Positions 37,729 through 51,248 of a stretch of DNA of 64,000 nucleotides are shown here, in pieces. Location of the stretch: the NCBI RefSeq assembly GCF_947179515.1, contig NC_067495.1:67133411-67197410 (forward strand), read 5' to 3'. The stretch is from Apodemus sylvaticus. Its lineage: Eukaryota; Chordata; Mammalia; Rodentia; Muridae. The position numbers and the translations under genes are program-made. The first letter of the stretch is position 1, and each line of letters starts with the position of its first letter. The notes beneath the pieces are model-generated. The model saw nothing but the letters and a program-made list of their open reading frames with translations, searched no databases and was not told the DNA's origin.

Positions 37729-40190
37729 CAAGAAAAAATGGCCTAGGTTTGAATGATGTGATTTTAGGCACTGTTTTGTGCTATAGTCATTTCGTATATG
37801 TCTTTTTTACATCTATCAGTTTATATCTAACTCACCTTTGAATTTTTATAGCTTTTAGATCATTTCCTATTACAACAAAGACTATCTATTAAATTTAATT
37901 ATTGATGATTGTTTCTCTGTATAGAGACAGGGAAAATAAATGTAAATTTAAGGTGAATTATATTGCCCATATTGTCTTATTCTTTATTTCACTGAAATTC
38001 TTATATATATGTATAGTTCTGTGCTATATAGAAAATACAGAAATATGAAATAGATAACATGTATATTAAAATAATTTAAAATAATTTACAGTAGTCACAC
38101 TCCATTTCATCTTTATAGAATGTCATGAGTCTTGGAATACTCATTAAATTTAATAAAGTAAAACCGGTATCCATTTGGACAACCTTCATCAGCTTCCTTG
38201 GTATATGACATACTTTAATTTCTCAGAAGTTCAGTCTTGTACACAGTCATACAATTAGGATGTGGCAGAGTGAGGGTTGTAGCAGAGATCTCTGAATTTC
38301 ACATTCAATATTCCATCTGAGACATCATTCTGGCTCAGGATATAACAGGTGTCCTTTTCCTTTCACCACCCGTATCATATACCATTAGCAGCAGTCTGAA
38401 AATATAACCTCTGGAGATTGCCATATGAGGCCTCTATCTCACCAAGGGATTCCATGTAAACCAATATGAAGACCATAAAACTTTCTAAACTAGACCATGA
38501 GAAAGGTTCCCAAGAGAAATCTCACATATGAGCATGAGAATATTTTATTCACGTAACAGTATAAGCACATATAATCCAGTGATAAAAGCATTGTTCTTTG
38601 GTTTTTATATAAAGGAACAATGTCATCTTTGCTGGATTTATCAAAAAACAAAGTCAGTCACATAAGCCAGTGCCCCTTACTTTAATGATGATCTTTGTGC
38701 AGTCTGGTTATAAATACAGTACTGGGAATTTGAAAACTTGTCTGGATATTTTTTTCTCTTTAGAACATCTCTTTTCTTATTAATCAAAGGAGAATATATT
38801 TTCATTTTTAAATCAATAATCAACAGAAGAAATAGAATTAGTAATATTGATGGGGCTTATTAAGTCACTTTTGAGTTTGAGGAAAAAGCATATTTTATGG
38901 GAAAAAAAATGGTTTCCTGTACTAGAAAGTAAAACGTAAATGGAAAGCAGAAGTGCTTACACCAAAAAGAGAGAAGAAACTAAAACAAGGAAAAGAGAGG
39001 AAGGAGGGAGACAGAAGAGGAGGAAGAAGAAAGAAGGTAAAAAAGAATCAGAAAGTTGGTGCAAACATTATCTCCAATGAAATCCCATAGAGCTTTCTCG
39101 TTATCAGTAAATCCCCACGGCTCTGGGACATTTAAAGCAGAAATCCTCCTCTTACTGTTCTGTTTTGAATTTTGCAGTTTGTTTACAGACACTCTTACTG
39201 TAGTGACAGTGATTGTTTTAATTGAGATAAACTAGCTTTGGCTCTTCAGTTTATAGGCCTTTCCCACTTCTTTGCTTACAAGAACATCTATAAACGTGGG
39301 TTCACATGGAGGAGTGAGGAAATACAGTTGGATTTGGCCTGAGAAAAAATGTCCAGACAAGTTTTCAAATTTAGAGCTAACAAGTTGCAGGCTACAAGTT
39401 TTTTTGCTCTAAATTCTCAGCAATACAGTTCTAATCAATGTGCATTATATTCTATAGCATTACCTTTTGCAAGTGCTGTTTTTCTTAGATTGTTTCATAA
39501 AAAGGCTGTAGCAATATGAAATCTTGACTGTTTTACTGTGGGTGTTTTTTCCTGGAAAGTAGAGAGGATATTATACTTTTCTCAGCCATTTGGACTTTAA
39601 ATGTTAATGTTATTGAAATTGCTGCTGGAAGTGACAAACATTAAAACTATAACATAGATTATAACCCAAGAAAGAAAACTTTGTAAGTGACTCACATTAA
39701 TTAGGTTACTGGAGAGCCCTTTCCTTTGCCTAAGGTAAATAACGAGAGAAAAGAGGATGAGTGACAAGGAAGAGGGTGGGGATTGAAGGCCCCAAGGACT
39801 CTAGTTTCTCTAAGATGGAGGTCATCCAGGAACCTAGCTGCATAAAAGTACTTCTAGTCCAAATGGATAGTGTCAAAGCTGAACCTTTCCCACTTTCCCA
39901 GAGATGTAACTATGTGAGTATTAAAATGAGATCTTTTTACAAGTTGATAATTTGTTTAAAAATATAAAAGCAAAAAAACAAGGGATGCGAGTTCTCTTAT
40001 CCATGGGTAAAAACCTAGATTTCAGGGGAGTTCGTCCATAACCACATACTGTCCTCTCAGTATGAATGTCATTTGAATAAATTTTCTGTTTACACAAGAA
40101 CAAGTATTCAACTGATGAAAAGTATGAGTTGATATTATTAAATCAGTGATAGATTGCTATTGTGGTACATTATTTCTTATTATAGGAAAT
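37729..40190. other. No gene seen; mostly single-copy-looking DNA
   Basis: No convincing coding frame and no clear interspersed repeat. A purine-rich patch at 38965-39050 and a 70-codon minus-strand frame across it (39192-38980) lack domain evidence. Confidence 0.4.
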
Positions 40191-40194
40191 TATA

Positions 40195-40440
40195 CCTTCA
40201 GTCAGAGGAGGTGCCTCAGTTGGCATGTGCTTATCTAGTATGAATATATCATGGGATTTGATCCCCTGTACCATGTGAAATTGGGCATGATAGCATGTTC
40301 TTGTTCTCAGAGCTCTTGGGAAGTTAAGGCAAGAGGATCAAAAATCTCAAAGGCATCCTCAGCTGCACAGTAAATTGGAGGCCAGGCTGGCCAACTCTTG
40401 AGATCCTCACCTCCCCCCACCCCCAAAAAAATGAGAGTGA
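40195..40440 (+). mobile_element. B4 SINE, plus strand
   Basis: The head reads like an ID/tRNA-derived part (GGTGCCTCAGTTGGCATGTG) and the second half like B1 (CTCTTGGGAAGTTAAGGCAA ... GGCCAGGCTGG), the fused structure of B4, ending in a C/A-rich tail. Confidence 0.78.
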
Positions 40441-41296
40441 GAGAAATATGAAGTAGCCTATCATATTTTCATCAGTTTCTGTTTGCTGAACAAATTTTCT
40501 ATGGCAAGACTGTGCATTTTGAGCTAGTCATTGAACCACAATGCTGTCGTTTTCCTTTTGACCTTGAAGCCTCTGCAAATTACAAAATTAAAATGAGCCC
40601 CTTTGCTTTGTGACTCATTTAGGAAAAAATTATTTATTTTTTTCTAAAAAGGTGGTGTTTTTTTTTCTCTTTTCATATGTTTAGCAATAGACTACCATCT
40701 GCACATAACCTTGTACATCCTGAATATTTGCTGAAATTTGTTACAAAATGAGAAGTGTATCTTTGGGGTTTAAGGATGAAGAAAACAATTTCCTTTAAGG
40801 CATAATGAAATTTGATTTTGCTCATTGTTCCTCTTTTTCATTCCAAACAGTTATAAGAAAAGAACCATCAAGTATCCTCCTATTTTAACCTGCCATACTT
40901 AGCCTGCACGATGATTATATAGGATACTTTTCTTGAGTACAAAATCTCCATTAAAATCACAGAGGGCCCACGCGGGACTTGAGGCCTCACAACTTATGAT
41001 CTATTTGCATTTAATGTAGTTTTGGAAGTTATGATAAACAGAGCTCCATCAGAACTGTAGCACTCTCCACGTCCTCCTTGCCCATTATGTGATTTATATT
41101 TGGAGGCACATAGACAGGATTTTGAAAGCTGAGGCTGTCAGGCCCCCATTATTTATACACTGACTTTTCTATTATTGTACTAGACCTAAGTCCAATCAAA
41201 ATTGTTTGGCCTTTTCTCTTGTAAAATGATGCTTGCTTAGCAATAAGAAGTGTTCACTTTCTAGTATGTACTTTTTATTAGAAAACATGTGTTCGG

Positions 41297-41378
41297 ATTA
41301 CAGATCAGTGGTAGTGCACTTGCCTGGTGTCAGCAAGCTCCAATCTCCAGCACATTTCACAAAAATAAACAAACAAAA
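41297..41378 (+). mobile_element. Degraded ID element (tRNA-Ala-derived SINE)
   Basis: AGATCAGTGGTAGTGCACTT followed by GCCTGG and CCAATCTCCAGCACA matches the ID/BC1 core with substitutions; an A-rich tail follows. Confidence 0.75.
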
Positions 41379-41379
41379 C

Positions 41380-42235
41380 AGGAGGATGCCTCTGCATGTC
41401 TGCCATCTTCCTACTCCTTGCTGATTGACTGATTATCTAACAATATAATTTATAATTTCTATCAAATGGTTGCATTGTTTGGAAATTGAAGGGAAGAGAT
41501 TTTAGTAAAAAAAAATAAAAAAAAAAATAAATAAAAACCCAAATCATGAGTTCTCTTGGTTCCCAATGCCCAAAATGAAGTTTCTGAAATCATAAGATTA
41601 GATTATTGTTATAAAGTACTTGTGCCTTCTCAGGAAAAGCACTACCAAAATAGCTATGCTTGAAAGATTTTCTCTTCTGAAAACAAACATAAGAAGAATG
41701 GGACCTCATGAGATCAAAATCACAGAGTTGGCAGGAACCTTCAAGGTTGGTTCAGTCCCTTTCTGGCTGTTCAGGAAAGGGATATCTAGCCTGAGTTTCC
41801 CAACCCAATCAGTAAGCCAGTGAAAGAGCCTGGAAATCTCTCTTCTGTCTCAGCACACAGGGCCCTTTCACTCATGCCTGGGCGCTTCAGTTTAGCATCT
41901 GTCCCTGCTTCAGCTGTTACAGATAGTTAAACTTAGGCTCTTCCTTCACAAATGCTTTTTACAGATAATTCAAGAAAAATAATGACTGTAACTGCCTTAT
42001 AATGTTTTAATAAAAAAAATTTAGACATTTTTAATTCCTAACCTCTTGATACCAAATTGTTGATTTTTATGTTTTGTTTATTTTTTTTTGTTTATTTCCC
42101 CCAGAGTCCAAGAACAGTGGTCTGTATAGTCAGAATTAAAGGGTTTTTAATTTAACAGCCTTGGGTTCCACGTGACTGATATTCCTAACAATGCGCATAT
42201 GAAAATTTAACAAAACAAATTAAATTGAATTAAAA
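41380..42235. other. No gene seen
   Basis: AT-rich DNA with an A-run at 41510-41537; no coding signal. Confidence 0.4.
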
Positions 42236-42490
42236 AAATGCCGAGAGGCTGGCTGGACACAAAATATGAACAGGTGCTCGGGCTAGCCACTGGAATGTGT
42301 GGCCCGGCCTTCGGGCTGATCCAATGTCACACTGGGATAATTTATCCTGGGTCACAGTAAGCACAGAGCCATTATTATGGCGCAGCCGTCTAATATTATC
42401 CCGTCTACAGCCATCACTAGCAAACAATCTGGGCTTTTCTCTTTCTTTCCTCTCACTGCATGCCCTCCATTTGCCTTCCATCCTCACAGA
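42236..42490. promoter_or_regulatory. Candidate non-coding regulatory element
   Basis: This patch is clearly more GC-rich than its neighbours, has about seven CpGs and no repeat similarity or long ORF with domain content. Such isolated patches in gene-poor DNA are often conserved enhancers; no alignment was available, so this is a candidate only. Confidence 0.35.
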
Positions 42491-43600
42491 ACCTGCTGTC
42501 TTTCAGTTTTGGTTGGAACATCCTTGACATGAGAAAGCAGGCTGGGACATGTCCACGCTGTCCTGAGGGCATGTTGTGAAGCTTTGTTAATATGTGAGCA
42601 TATAAGCTAGGGCTTCTAACTCACAGTTGTTCCTTGTATGTTCTCTCATTGTCTGTGTGGCTACAGATTGATTTGCAACCACAATTTACACATGAATAAC
42701 CAATTTGGTCTACATATTTCAAATTTTCATGATGATCCATAAAAGAACTTTTATAAATCATCATTTCACTCTCTTTAAATGCCCTCTGGTCATATTTTTA
42801 AAAGGTCTGTAGGCAAGAGGCACCAGCACATTGCGTGGAAAGACTATTTAAAAAAAGATTCAGAACATTTGACGTAAAACTGATATATTATGTGATAATG
42901 TTTCTAGTAGAAACTAGGACCTCATTCATCATGAAAGACACCCCTTGGCTAAGTTCCATGCTGTTTGCTGAAGAAACTGTCACCCTCTATTCACACTGCA
43001 TCTTGTCACTCCCAGTAAAAGTGGAAGAAAACTGTGGAAAAAGGTGCTGTAAATAATTGAGTTTTACATATTGAAAAAAATCCAAGCAATGAACACCCCT
43101 GTCAGAATCCCTCTTTTTGACATTAGTTTTGTTTACTAGAAAATCAGGACGTGAGCCTATGAATTTATACTTTTATGATACAACTTACTTTTCTCTTTCA
43201 GAATGTGAAACTTTCTATAATTACTACATGCACCAGAATTCACCTTACATTTGATGGACACTAGGAATGTAGAAATAATACTATTTTGATTAGCACTCTA
43301 GTAAGGTTGTAAGGATCTCGAAGACGTTGTGAAATTCTTCAAAGGTGGAAAAACACGGTAAAAACGCAATGTAAAATCATCTCAACTGAAAATAAGAGCT
43401 AACAACATTCAGCATTTGTGTGTAATTGAAAGAAGGAATATTAAAAGAAAAAAATCAACAATGCCGTCTCTTTTCCTCACCCCCATGGCTAATCAGTCAC
43501 TGTGCTCTGCCAAGTCTTCTCAGACAATATTGCTTGCATCTGTTCCTTTCCATTTGCTGCAGTCACGGCAGCCTTCTATCAGCTCACCCTTGAGTTACTT
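42491..43600. other. No gene seen; single-copy-looking DNA
   Basis: No recognised repeat or coding frame. Confidence 0.4.
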
Positions 43601-43601
43601 T

Positions 43602-43603
<2 letters not shown>

Positions 43604-43639
<36 letters not shown>
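43604..43639. repeat. (CA)n microsatellite
   Basis: About 18 CA units. Confidence 0.95.
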
Positions 43640-43641
<2 letters not shown>

Positions 43642-45389
43642 GGAGGATTCTCTTTGCTTGCTCTTGTCCATCTTTGGCTATCATCTCCTTCTGCTAGAAA
43701 CACAACTTGCTTCAAAGAAGCAAGAAAAAGATGTGAAAATCATCTTTCCATTGCTTCTTGAAACAAAATAGGACTTTTTTGATTTGAAATTAGAGTTCAC
43801 TTCTTGGGCCTCCAACTTTCCTTCTCAGTCCTTAACTTCCACAGCACTTTCCCGTGTAACCTTCCCTCCAAAAAGGTTTCATGACTATGTGCTCCACGAT
43901 GCCTGGAGGCTTTATTGTAAAAGCATTTGTTCCTGTCTGTGCACCTTATTTCCTTGTCCTGTGTACTTTTTAGTTAAATGTTTCAAAACAAATAAAGGAA
44001 TGAAAAATCTGTGGTAAAATTGCAAGGTAAGAACAAGTTCACTTTTCAACACTTCCATAAGTGCTATTTCTTTGGAAAAATCATTTTCCACTTACTCTCT
44101 CTGCCCTGAAAACAATTTGTTATGCTGATCTCCTATACAGCTAAGCCCCACATTTGGGACCTCAAGGCTGCCAGGGTATCCTTTTCATCCTTTCTCAAAA
44201 GAAAGGATCTAGCAGCTGCTGCCCATAGAGCTGGCCCAACAGAATTACTTGCTATTTTCTGTAGAGCATGTGAGGTGGGGACTGGATTTCCTGGTCCCTG
44301 CTGTGTGCTGTGACTATGCTGATGAGCCAGAACAAATCAGACAAACTGCACATTTTTGTCTTGTCTGATTTGACTGCACTCAGATAAAGTTTCTATTTTA
44401 CTAGGCTCAATGACCTTTCCCCTTCTGCTGTCATGTTTCTCCCAAACAAAGAACTTTCTTCCACGTGACTATTGCTAGTATTTGAATTAACAGTAAATTC
44501 TTTTACATCTACTCCTATTCCCTGTGGTGACTTATTGTTTGAAACTCCCTCAAAGAGTTGGTAATTTTCCAGAAAATATTTATAATCCCAGAAGGGGATC
44601 ATTGATTATAAAAAGATAGTCTAACATTGGCATATTGATAGAAAAGTTCTTAGAAATCACTTACAATCACTAAACTATATGGGATACAATGTCATTATAA
44701 CCAAGAGGCAATACCATTGGTTTCAAGATTATGATTATTTGACCAAATAAATAAAATACAGCCCTTTGTCTTTCAATGTTAATACAGCTACCACAGACCG
44801 AATACATCAACAGTGAATCTGGATGGCGTTTTTGTGATGGTAGTTTGGGGCCCTTTCTATGTCAAAGCACAAAAACAATTTAAAAATATTTACCACTTAA
44901 ATCTCATCTTAATTCATGAAATATGTTTATTTCTTTATGACGTCATCCTGTGTCTTGATCGTCTTATCACTCCATGTAAATGAACTTACAAGACTATCTC
45001 AAAGCGCTTCGATTTTTCAAAGCTGCGAGGCTGAATGGCTTCCATAGGTCAAATTTTCAGAGGGTCACAACACGGATGGCATCCTCTGTTAAAATAAGGG
45101 AAAATATCAATAGAATCAACATATATAGTATTTGGGATTGATGATTGGATGCTGCAAGTGAGCAAAAAAAAAAAAGAATAGTTAGGGAACCATAGTTTTA
45201 TCTCTCTCTGTTTTAAAACCCTCCATGAAAGTTTTAGCAGGTGGTTTAGCATTTGTTTGTCTTGTATAGTAACAGTATTATTTTCCATATCAAGGGATAC
45301 AATGTATGTCAAGGTTCTTTTTAAGTGAAAAATAACCATGTATTTAAACTTTGTATTTTTGACAATATACTATCAAAATGTCGCTGGAA
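43640..45389. other. No gene seen; candidate regulatory motifs
   Basis: Non-repeat DNA with a 12-base inverted repeat (44333-44344 and 44361-44372) and a perfect CRE palindrome at 44938-44945. No coding frame. Confidence 0.45.
44938..44945. promoter_or_regulatory. Perfect CRE palindrome TGACGTCA
   Basis: The eight-base consensus for CREB/ATF is intact, CpG included. Any function is inference. Confidence 0.45.
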
Positions 45390-45895
45390 TATAAAAGCTT
45401 ATATACAGATAGTCATAGTAACTTCATTCATAAACATAGTCAAATATTAGAACTAATTCACATGTCCATCACCTGATGAATAAATAAACAAAATCTGGTA
45501 CATCGTATTTGAACATACATACAAAAGAAGACTGCTTAGCCACCAAAAAAAAGAATGGAATATTTTCACAGGCTTCAAGTTGTGAGTTGAAACTGTATTA
45601 TAAGGTAACAACTGATCACATCTTATACGTGGTAACATCAGGAGTAATATAAATATAAAGAAAAAGGCAAATAGAATTAAAAAGTAGAATAGTGAGTATC
45701 AAAAGCAGAAGTGAAGGAATGATGGCTACTACTGTGCAAGGTGGTGTTTCCTATGAGGAAGATGAAAATGCTCTGGGATTAGGAAGTGGTAATAGTTACA
45801 TGACCTCTTGAATAGATTAAAAATCACCAAGTTATAACCCATTAAGAGCTAAATGTCATCATATGTGAATGAAATCTAAAAAAGTATTTCACAGG
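45390..45895 (+). mobile_element. Ancient mammalian LINE-1 3' end
   Basis: A degraded ORF2 end (CACATGTCCATCACCTGATG with AATAAATAAACAAAATCTGG) is followed by a 3' UTR reading like older mammalian-wide L1 (GATGAAAATGCTCTGGGATT, then CACCAAGTTATA). It is much more diverged than the rodent L1s in the window. Confidence 0.75.
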
Positions 45896-46109
45896 CATAC
45901 AATTCTAGTTTTTAGCAGAAATACACAGTATGTTATATGACTCACAAGGCAAAGCAGATGAAATAGAAATGAATAAAAGAAAGTCATTCATTCTTCTTCT
46001 GGGCATGGAAACAACTACAGATTTGCATTATTTTTTTCAGCCACACCATCATCCACACTGGTAGACAGGAAGTAGATTTTAGAATTGTTTCAGAAAAAAA
46101 TAAGGGTTT

Positions 46110-46143
46110 AGGTGTGTGTGTGTGTGTGTGTGTCTGTGTGTGT
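46110..46143. repeat. (GT)n microsatellite
   Basis: About 16 GT units with one TC interruption. Confidence 0.95.
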
Positions 46144-47450
46144 CCCTTCATAGTCCCTCCTTTCAACCACATCACCTTTGCTCACAGTGATGCCATGAAT
46201 TTTCTGGCTACCTAGTATTGAGCATATACTCAGACTCAGGTAAGACAATGAGTTCATTTGTTTATTATAGCATTTGTCTTTGACTATGATCCGCAAGTTT
46301 GACCACCCTTTTTATACATTCATCATAACCTTGAATAATGGTTATGTATTTAGAGTAGTCTGTACTGTGTTTGAACATTTGACCTATAGATCAGATCACA
46401 TCAGAAATTTTTTACTAAGGCACTGTGGGCAATCCCAGAAGAATGTGTACTCCAAAAATACACAATACTGTATCCAAGAGTAATTATGGAGAGGAGCTAT
46501 GATTCATTTGGACATATAAACTGTATGCAGTCTGTCATGAGTCTATATACATTGTGTACAGAAAAATCAAGGACATTTCTCTACTTTTTATTTTAACATT
46601 AAATGATGTTAAAATTAATTTTCAAGCATTTAAAATTAATAGGTCAAAATTGCAAAAAGCTATATCCAGCCTGTTGCTATAGAGATGATGTGAGTAAAAT
46701 TATAGCAAAATATTCATTTTTCATGGGAGCATCTATCATACAGTGAGTACTCAAGTCACTTATTTGCAATTTCATGTGATAAGGGCAAATATTAGCCCTA
46801 TAATGATGAAAAAGGTTATATGGTCTTACAGTAACAAGACTGTTTCCAATTATCTAGAGAGTCTTCAATTCTCTACATTCCTTTGGGTAGACTTAGCCAC
46901 AGGAACATTGGAATACAAATATTATTCCTTGATTTGATTCCAAGAGAAGCAATTGAATCACAAAATGGAAAGGACAAGAACCAAGAATTAACTGAACTTT
47001 TTTTCCCTCTGCTGGATATAGTCAACTTATTCAAATAGTACATATCTAGTTTTGTGAAGCCTGTGATACTTTTTTTGAGGAGAATGAGACTTCATGAATT
47101 TCTCAGTCACTCAACTTTAAAAACCATTAGTAAGTTTCTAGGTTTATTTCTTTTGTTTCACAACAGTTGAAAGTTAAAAGTTGGACGGGAGTTCTAGGAA
47201 GGAGGCTCAATAGGTAACACATTTTCTTCTCAAATATGAAGATATGACTTTGGACTTTACAAATGTATGTATGTAAAAGCCATACATATGTATATGCCCC
47301 TTAATTTCAGAGTTCCGGGGCCAAGCAAGCCTGGATAAGACAGCAAAGTCCCAGCCCAGGAGAGATCCTCCTTCAAGCAAAATAGATGGACAGCATCTGA
47401 ATTCTAATACCTGAAGCTGTCCTTTGTCTTCCACACTCACATGTGTGTGA
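46144..47450. other. No gene seen
   Basis: AT-rich intergenic DNA with no recognised repeat or coding frame. Confidence 0.4.
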
Positions 47451-47451
47451 A

Positions 47452-47452
47452 C

Positions 47453-47483
<31 letters not shown>
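47452..47483. repeat. (CA)n microsatellite
   Basis: About 16 CA units. Confidence 0.95.
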
Positions 47484-47486
<3 letters not shown>

Positions 47487-49364
47487 GGTGAAGTTAGTAT
47501 TATATTAGATGATTTGCAAATAATATTATTCTTCTCCAAATGCTTTAAAGAAAAATGTAGTACAAGCCTATGTCATGGAACTTACTTTAAGGAAACAACA
47601 ACAACACAGTCCCCCAAATTCCAAACAATCATAAAATACTGAATCAGTTTTTATGTTACTATGATAAAAAACAAAGGATGTTTTCAAGGATAGAATGGGG
47701 AGATAGAAGAGGTTATTTCATCTTTAATTGGGTCCTTATATAGGAGGAATGCATCACAGATGAGAGTTTCTGTAAGTTCACATAGTCCAGTTTTAGTGCT
47801 GATCCCTAAAGTGGTATTTTTAGATTATTGATAGAATATGTAGATTTCAATGGTTTTACTACTCGTGCATATTTAATGTGTTGTTGGTATTGTAAGATAA
47901 TAAATGTATGTGAATACTTTTGAATATATGCACACACTCAATTTGAGCATATATTTGGCCTAAAATTCAGACTAGCCAAAAACTAGATTTTGTAAATTCA
48001 GAGGAATTCATGTTTCTTTTCAAAATCATTTGTTGAATTGTAGATAGGTACTTATAAAGTTCAAAACAGAGTATGGTTTGTGACATGATGATGCATATGT
48101 ATGTTTCTATGTTTTCTTTTTTTTTTTTTAGTTGTGGGTTGTGTACAGGAAGTAGGCAAGAACATTCAATGAAAATCTAAAGAGGAAATGACTTACATGC
48201 TTGCCTGGCTAAGGCACTTGGAAACTTGAGAAACCTTGATGCTAATTTGGTATGCAGTAGGTATACTTGAAATGTATCTTAAATCTGTCCTCTGGTTTTG
48301 CAGTTTTCTATACAGAGATAGTGGTAGATAACAGAACAAAAGCCAATGCAATATGTAAAGTCAAAGGAAAGCCAGTATCTAAGAAAGAGCTGTGAAATGT
48401 GACTAACTTCAAAGTCTACTTGTCAAAGATGTTACATTTAACTGCAACGGGTAGTGCTGTATTTGACTAATGCTCTGACAGGTATATTTCAAATAGAGTG
48501 TGACTTACCTTTATGTCTGTTCTATTTTATAAAAAAAGATTTGATCATTGAGTAGATTACATTCGACAAAGCAATAATAATTTCATATATATATATTGTG
48601 ATTAAGGGTTAAGTAAATGAATTGAAACATTGAGAGGTTGTAGCTTCATGTGTACTATACTGATGAATTGTCACATTTTTGAGTTAGGGCTCAATGGAAC
48701 AGGGAGTACAAAAGTAATATTTGTCCAATTATGCCTAACAATTATTCTAAATAGATAAATTATATAAATTAACATTACCACATCAAACTGGATTTTACTT
48801 TACTTTTGCTTTACTTCCCTCATTGCTGTGAAATAAACTACATGGTAATAGTCTTTAAGAGAAATTGCATTCATTTACTGTTTCAATTTTATGCTAAATT
48901 GACACTTATAAATAAGATAATATACTCACAATTCTCACTCATTGTTTAATGATAGGGCCCAGATAAACCAAACAATTATTTTTGTTTTGACTTGTTCCGC
49001 TTTGCCATTCATATAGTTCAGAAGTTCGAATTTTCTACTTGTAGCCAATTCCATTTGTCTCCATATCTACATTTACCACTCGTCTTAGATAGAAATTATC
49101 TATAGATAAAAATATTCTTATAGACATAAGAAAATGTCTATAAATTTTAATATTATTAATAAACCTCAGCGAACATGTTTTTAAAAATAAGAATCATCCA
49201 GAGAAAAACCAATTAACTGTTTGGAACCTATGAACAGTATAAGTACTCACAAATAAAAATCTTTTTTTTCATAACAAATGGAAATTACTTTCTCATCACT
49301 CTCATTATGGCTTACACATGCTTCATCATCATAATCAATCAATTAGATGCTAATTTTTACACTT
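47484..49364. other. No gene seen
   Basis: Very AT-rich with no coding signal. Confidence 0.4.
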
Positions 49365-50530
49365 TTGCAGGCATATGGCTGGAACTAGAAAATATCATCC
49401 TGAGTGAGGTGACTCAGACCCAAGAGGATATGCATGGTATGTATTCACTAATAAGTGGATATTAGCCCCCCCAAAAAAATGTACAGAATACCCAGGACAC
49501 AGTCCACAGAACTCAGAAAGTTCACAAAGCTGAAGGACCTAAGTGAGGACTCCTCAATCCCACTTGGGAGGGAAAAGAAAGCAATTGCAAGCGGGGAGGA
49601 AGGGAGGGAGGGACCTGGGAGGGAAAGAGAGTGGGGGGTGGAGAGGCAGAGAGGAACCTGATCCGGTATTGGGTGAGGGAAAACAACTGAAACCCTGAGG
49701 GACAGCAGAAAGAATGGAAACAGGCAGCCTTGAGAGGTAGGAGATTGGGTGGGGCGGGCGCTCCAGAATGCACCAGAGACCAGGGAGGTGTGGGACTCTC
49801 AGGCCTCAAAGGGAGGGACCTTAGATGAAATGCCTGTCAGTAGGGACAGGGAACTTATAGAGCCCATCTCCAGCAGGAAGACAGGGCATCAAATGAGGGA
49901 GGGGGGCCATTCCACAGTCACAACTCTGACCCATAATTGTTACTGTCTGAAAGAATTACAGGGATGGAAATGGAGAGGAGCCTGAGGAAAAGAAGGTCCA
50001 GCGACAGGCCCAAAGTGGGATCTAGCTCAAGGGAGGTCCCAAGACCTGACACTATTACTGAGGCTATGGAGTGCTCCCAAAAAGGGGCCTAGCATGATCA
50101 TACTCCGGAAGACCCATCAAGCAGCTGAAATATTTGCACCCAACAAATGGATAGAAGCTTCTCACTCTGTGGTTGAATTAGGGAAAGGTTGAAAGAAGCT
50201 GAGGAGGAGGGTGACCCTGTAGGAGGACCAGCAGTCTCAATTAATCTGGAGCCCCAGGATCTCTCAAACATTGCACCACCACACTGGCAGTATATACCAG
50301 CTGATATGAGGGCCCCAACACATATACAGCAGAGGACTGAGGGGTCTGTGTTCATTTGGAGATGATGTGCCTAACCCTCAAGAGACTGGAGACCCCAGGG
50401 AGTTTAGAAGTCAGGTGGGGTGGGGGGAATATCCTTGTGGAGACAGGGGCTAGAGAGGAGATATAGGATGTGGAACAATCAGAGGTTGGACGGGGTAGGG
50501 AATAAATATGGAGTTAAAAATTAAAAAAAA
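49365..50530 (+). mobile_element. LINE-1 3' end with long 3' UTR, plus strand
   Basis: It starts at the ORF2 C-terminal end (GGAACTAGAAAATATCATCC, ORF2 stop near 49464) and continues through an approximately 1-kb G-rich 3' UTR of a different L1 subfamily from the copies at 7 and 17 kb, ending in an A-run at 50520-50531. Confidence 0.85.
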
Positions 50531-50889
50531 AATGACTCTTAATTTAATATGAAGTATGGGCTGTGCATTTTCAAATCTTTCCAAATATGTGATCAATATT
50601 AACATAAAAATGTTCAACTCCATTAGTTCTCTAGAATTCTGACTAAAATTAAATGTATATTACAAATTGAAATCTTGTCTAAATAACAAGACTCTTGTAA
50701 TGAAATAATGGAGAGAAACAAGGTGCAAAGTGACTGATTTTGTGATCCTCTTTTCTTTGTAAAACTTTTAACACACTTAAGGTCAATCAGATAAAGGGAC
50801 GTGGGAGAGATCAGCATTGTATACATGTGTGTGTGTGTGGAGATGAAGTTGATAATGGTGGAGAATTAGAAACAATTTGTCTGTTTAGA

Positions 50890-51248
50890 TGTTGTTATGG
50901 TTTGGTTATGATGTACGTGTTCCTTGCAGACCTATGTATTGAAACCTTGTACCTAGTTCATGGTGTTATTTTATGAATTGGTGAAAACTTTAGGAGTACA
51001 ATCCTAGATAAAGGAAGTAGTCACTGGGGGAATGTCTTGGGTGATTGTATCTTGCCCTTGTGCTTTCTATGTCTCTTGATCCTAACCACCATGAAGTGAA
51101 CAGACTGCATTGTCTCACTTCAGATCCAGAAATACAGAGCCAAATACCCATGGACTGAACCCTCTAAAACCATGTGACAAAATAAATGTGTCCTTTCTTA
51201 AGTTGCTTTGCAGGTATTTTGGGACAATGATATAATTATAACAGAACA
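50890..51248 (+). repeat. Ancient LTR/MaLR-like or DNA repeat
   Basis: The blocks GTCACTGGGGGAATGTCTTG, ACCATGAAGTGAACAGACTG and GTGACAAAATAAATGTGTCC followed by GGTATTTTGGGACAATGATA match the layout of a mammalian-wide interspersed repeat. I am confident it is a repeat but not of its family. Confidence 0.5.

Noticed and set aside
38980..39192. 70-codon minus-strand frame in unique DNA as a possible small gene
   Set aside because: It ends in a low-complexity Leu/Ser run from a purine-rich patch, and no splice or promoter context is visible.
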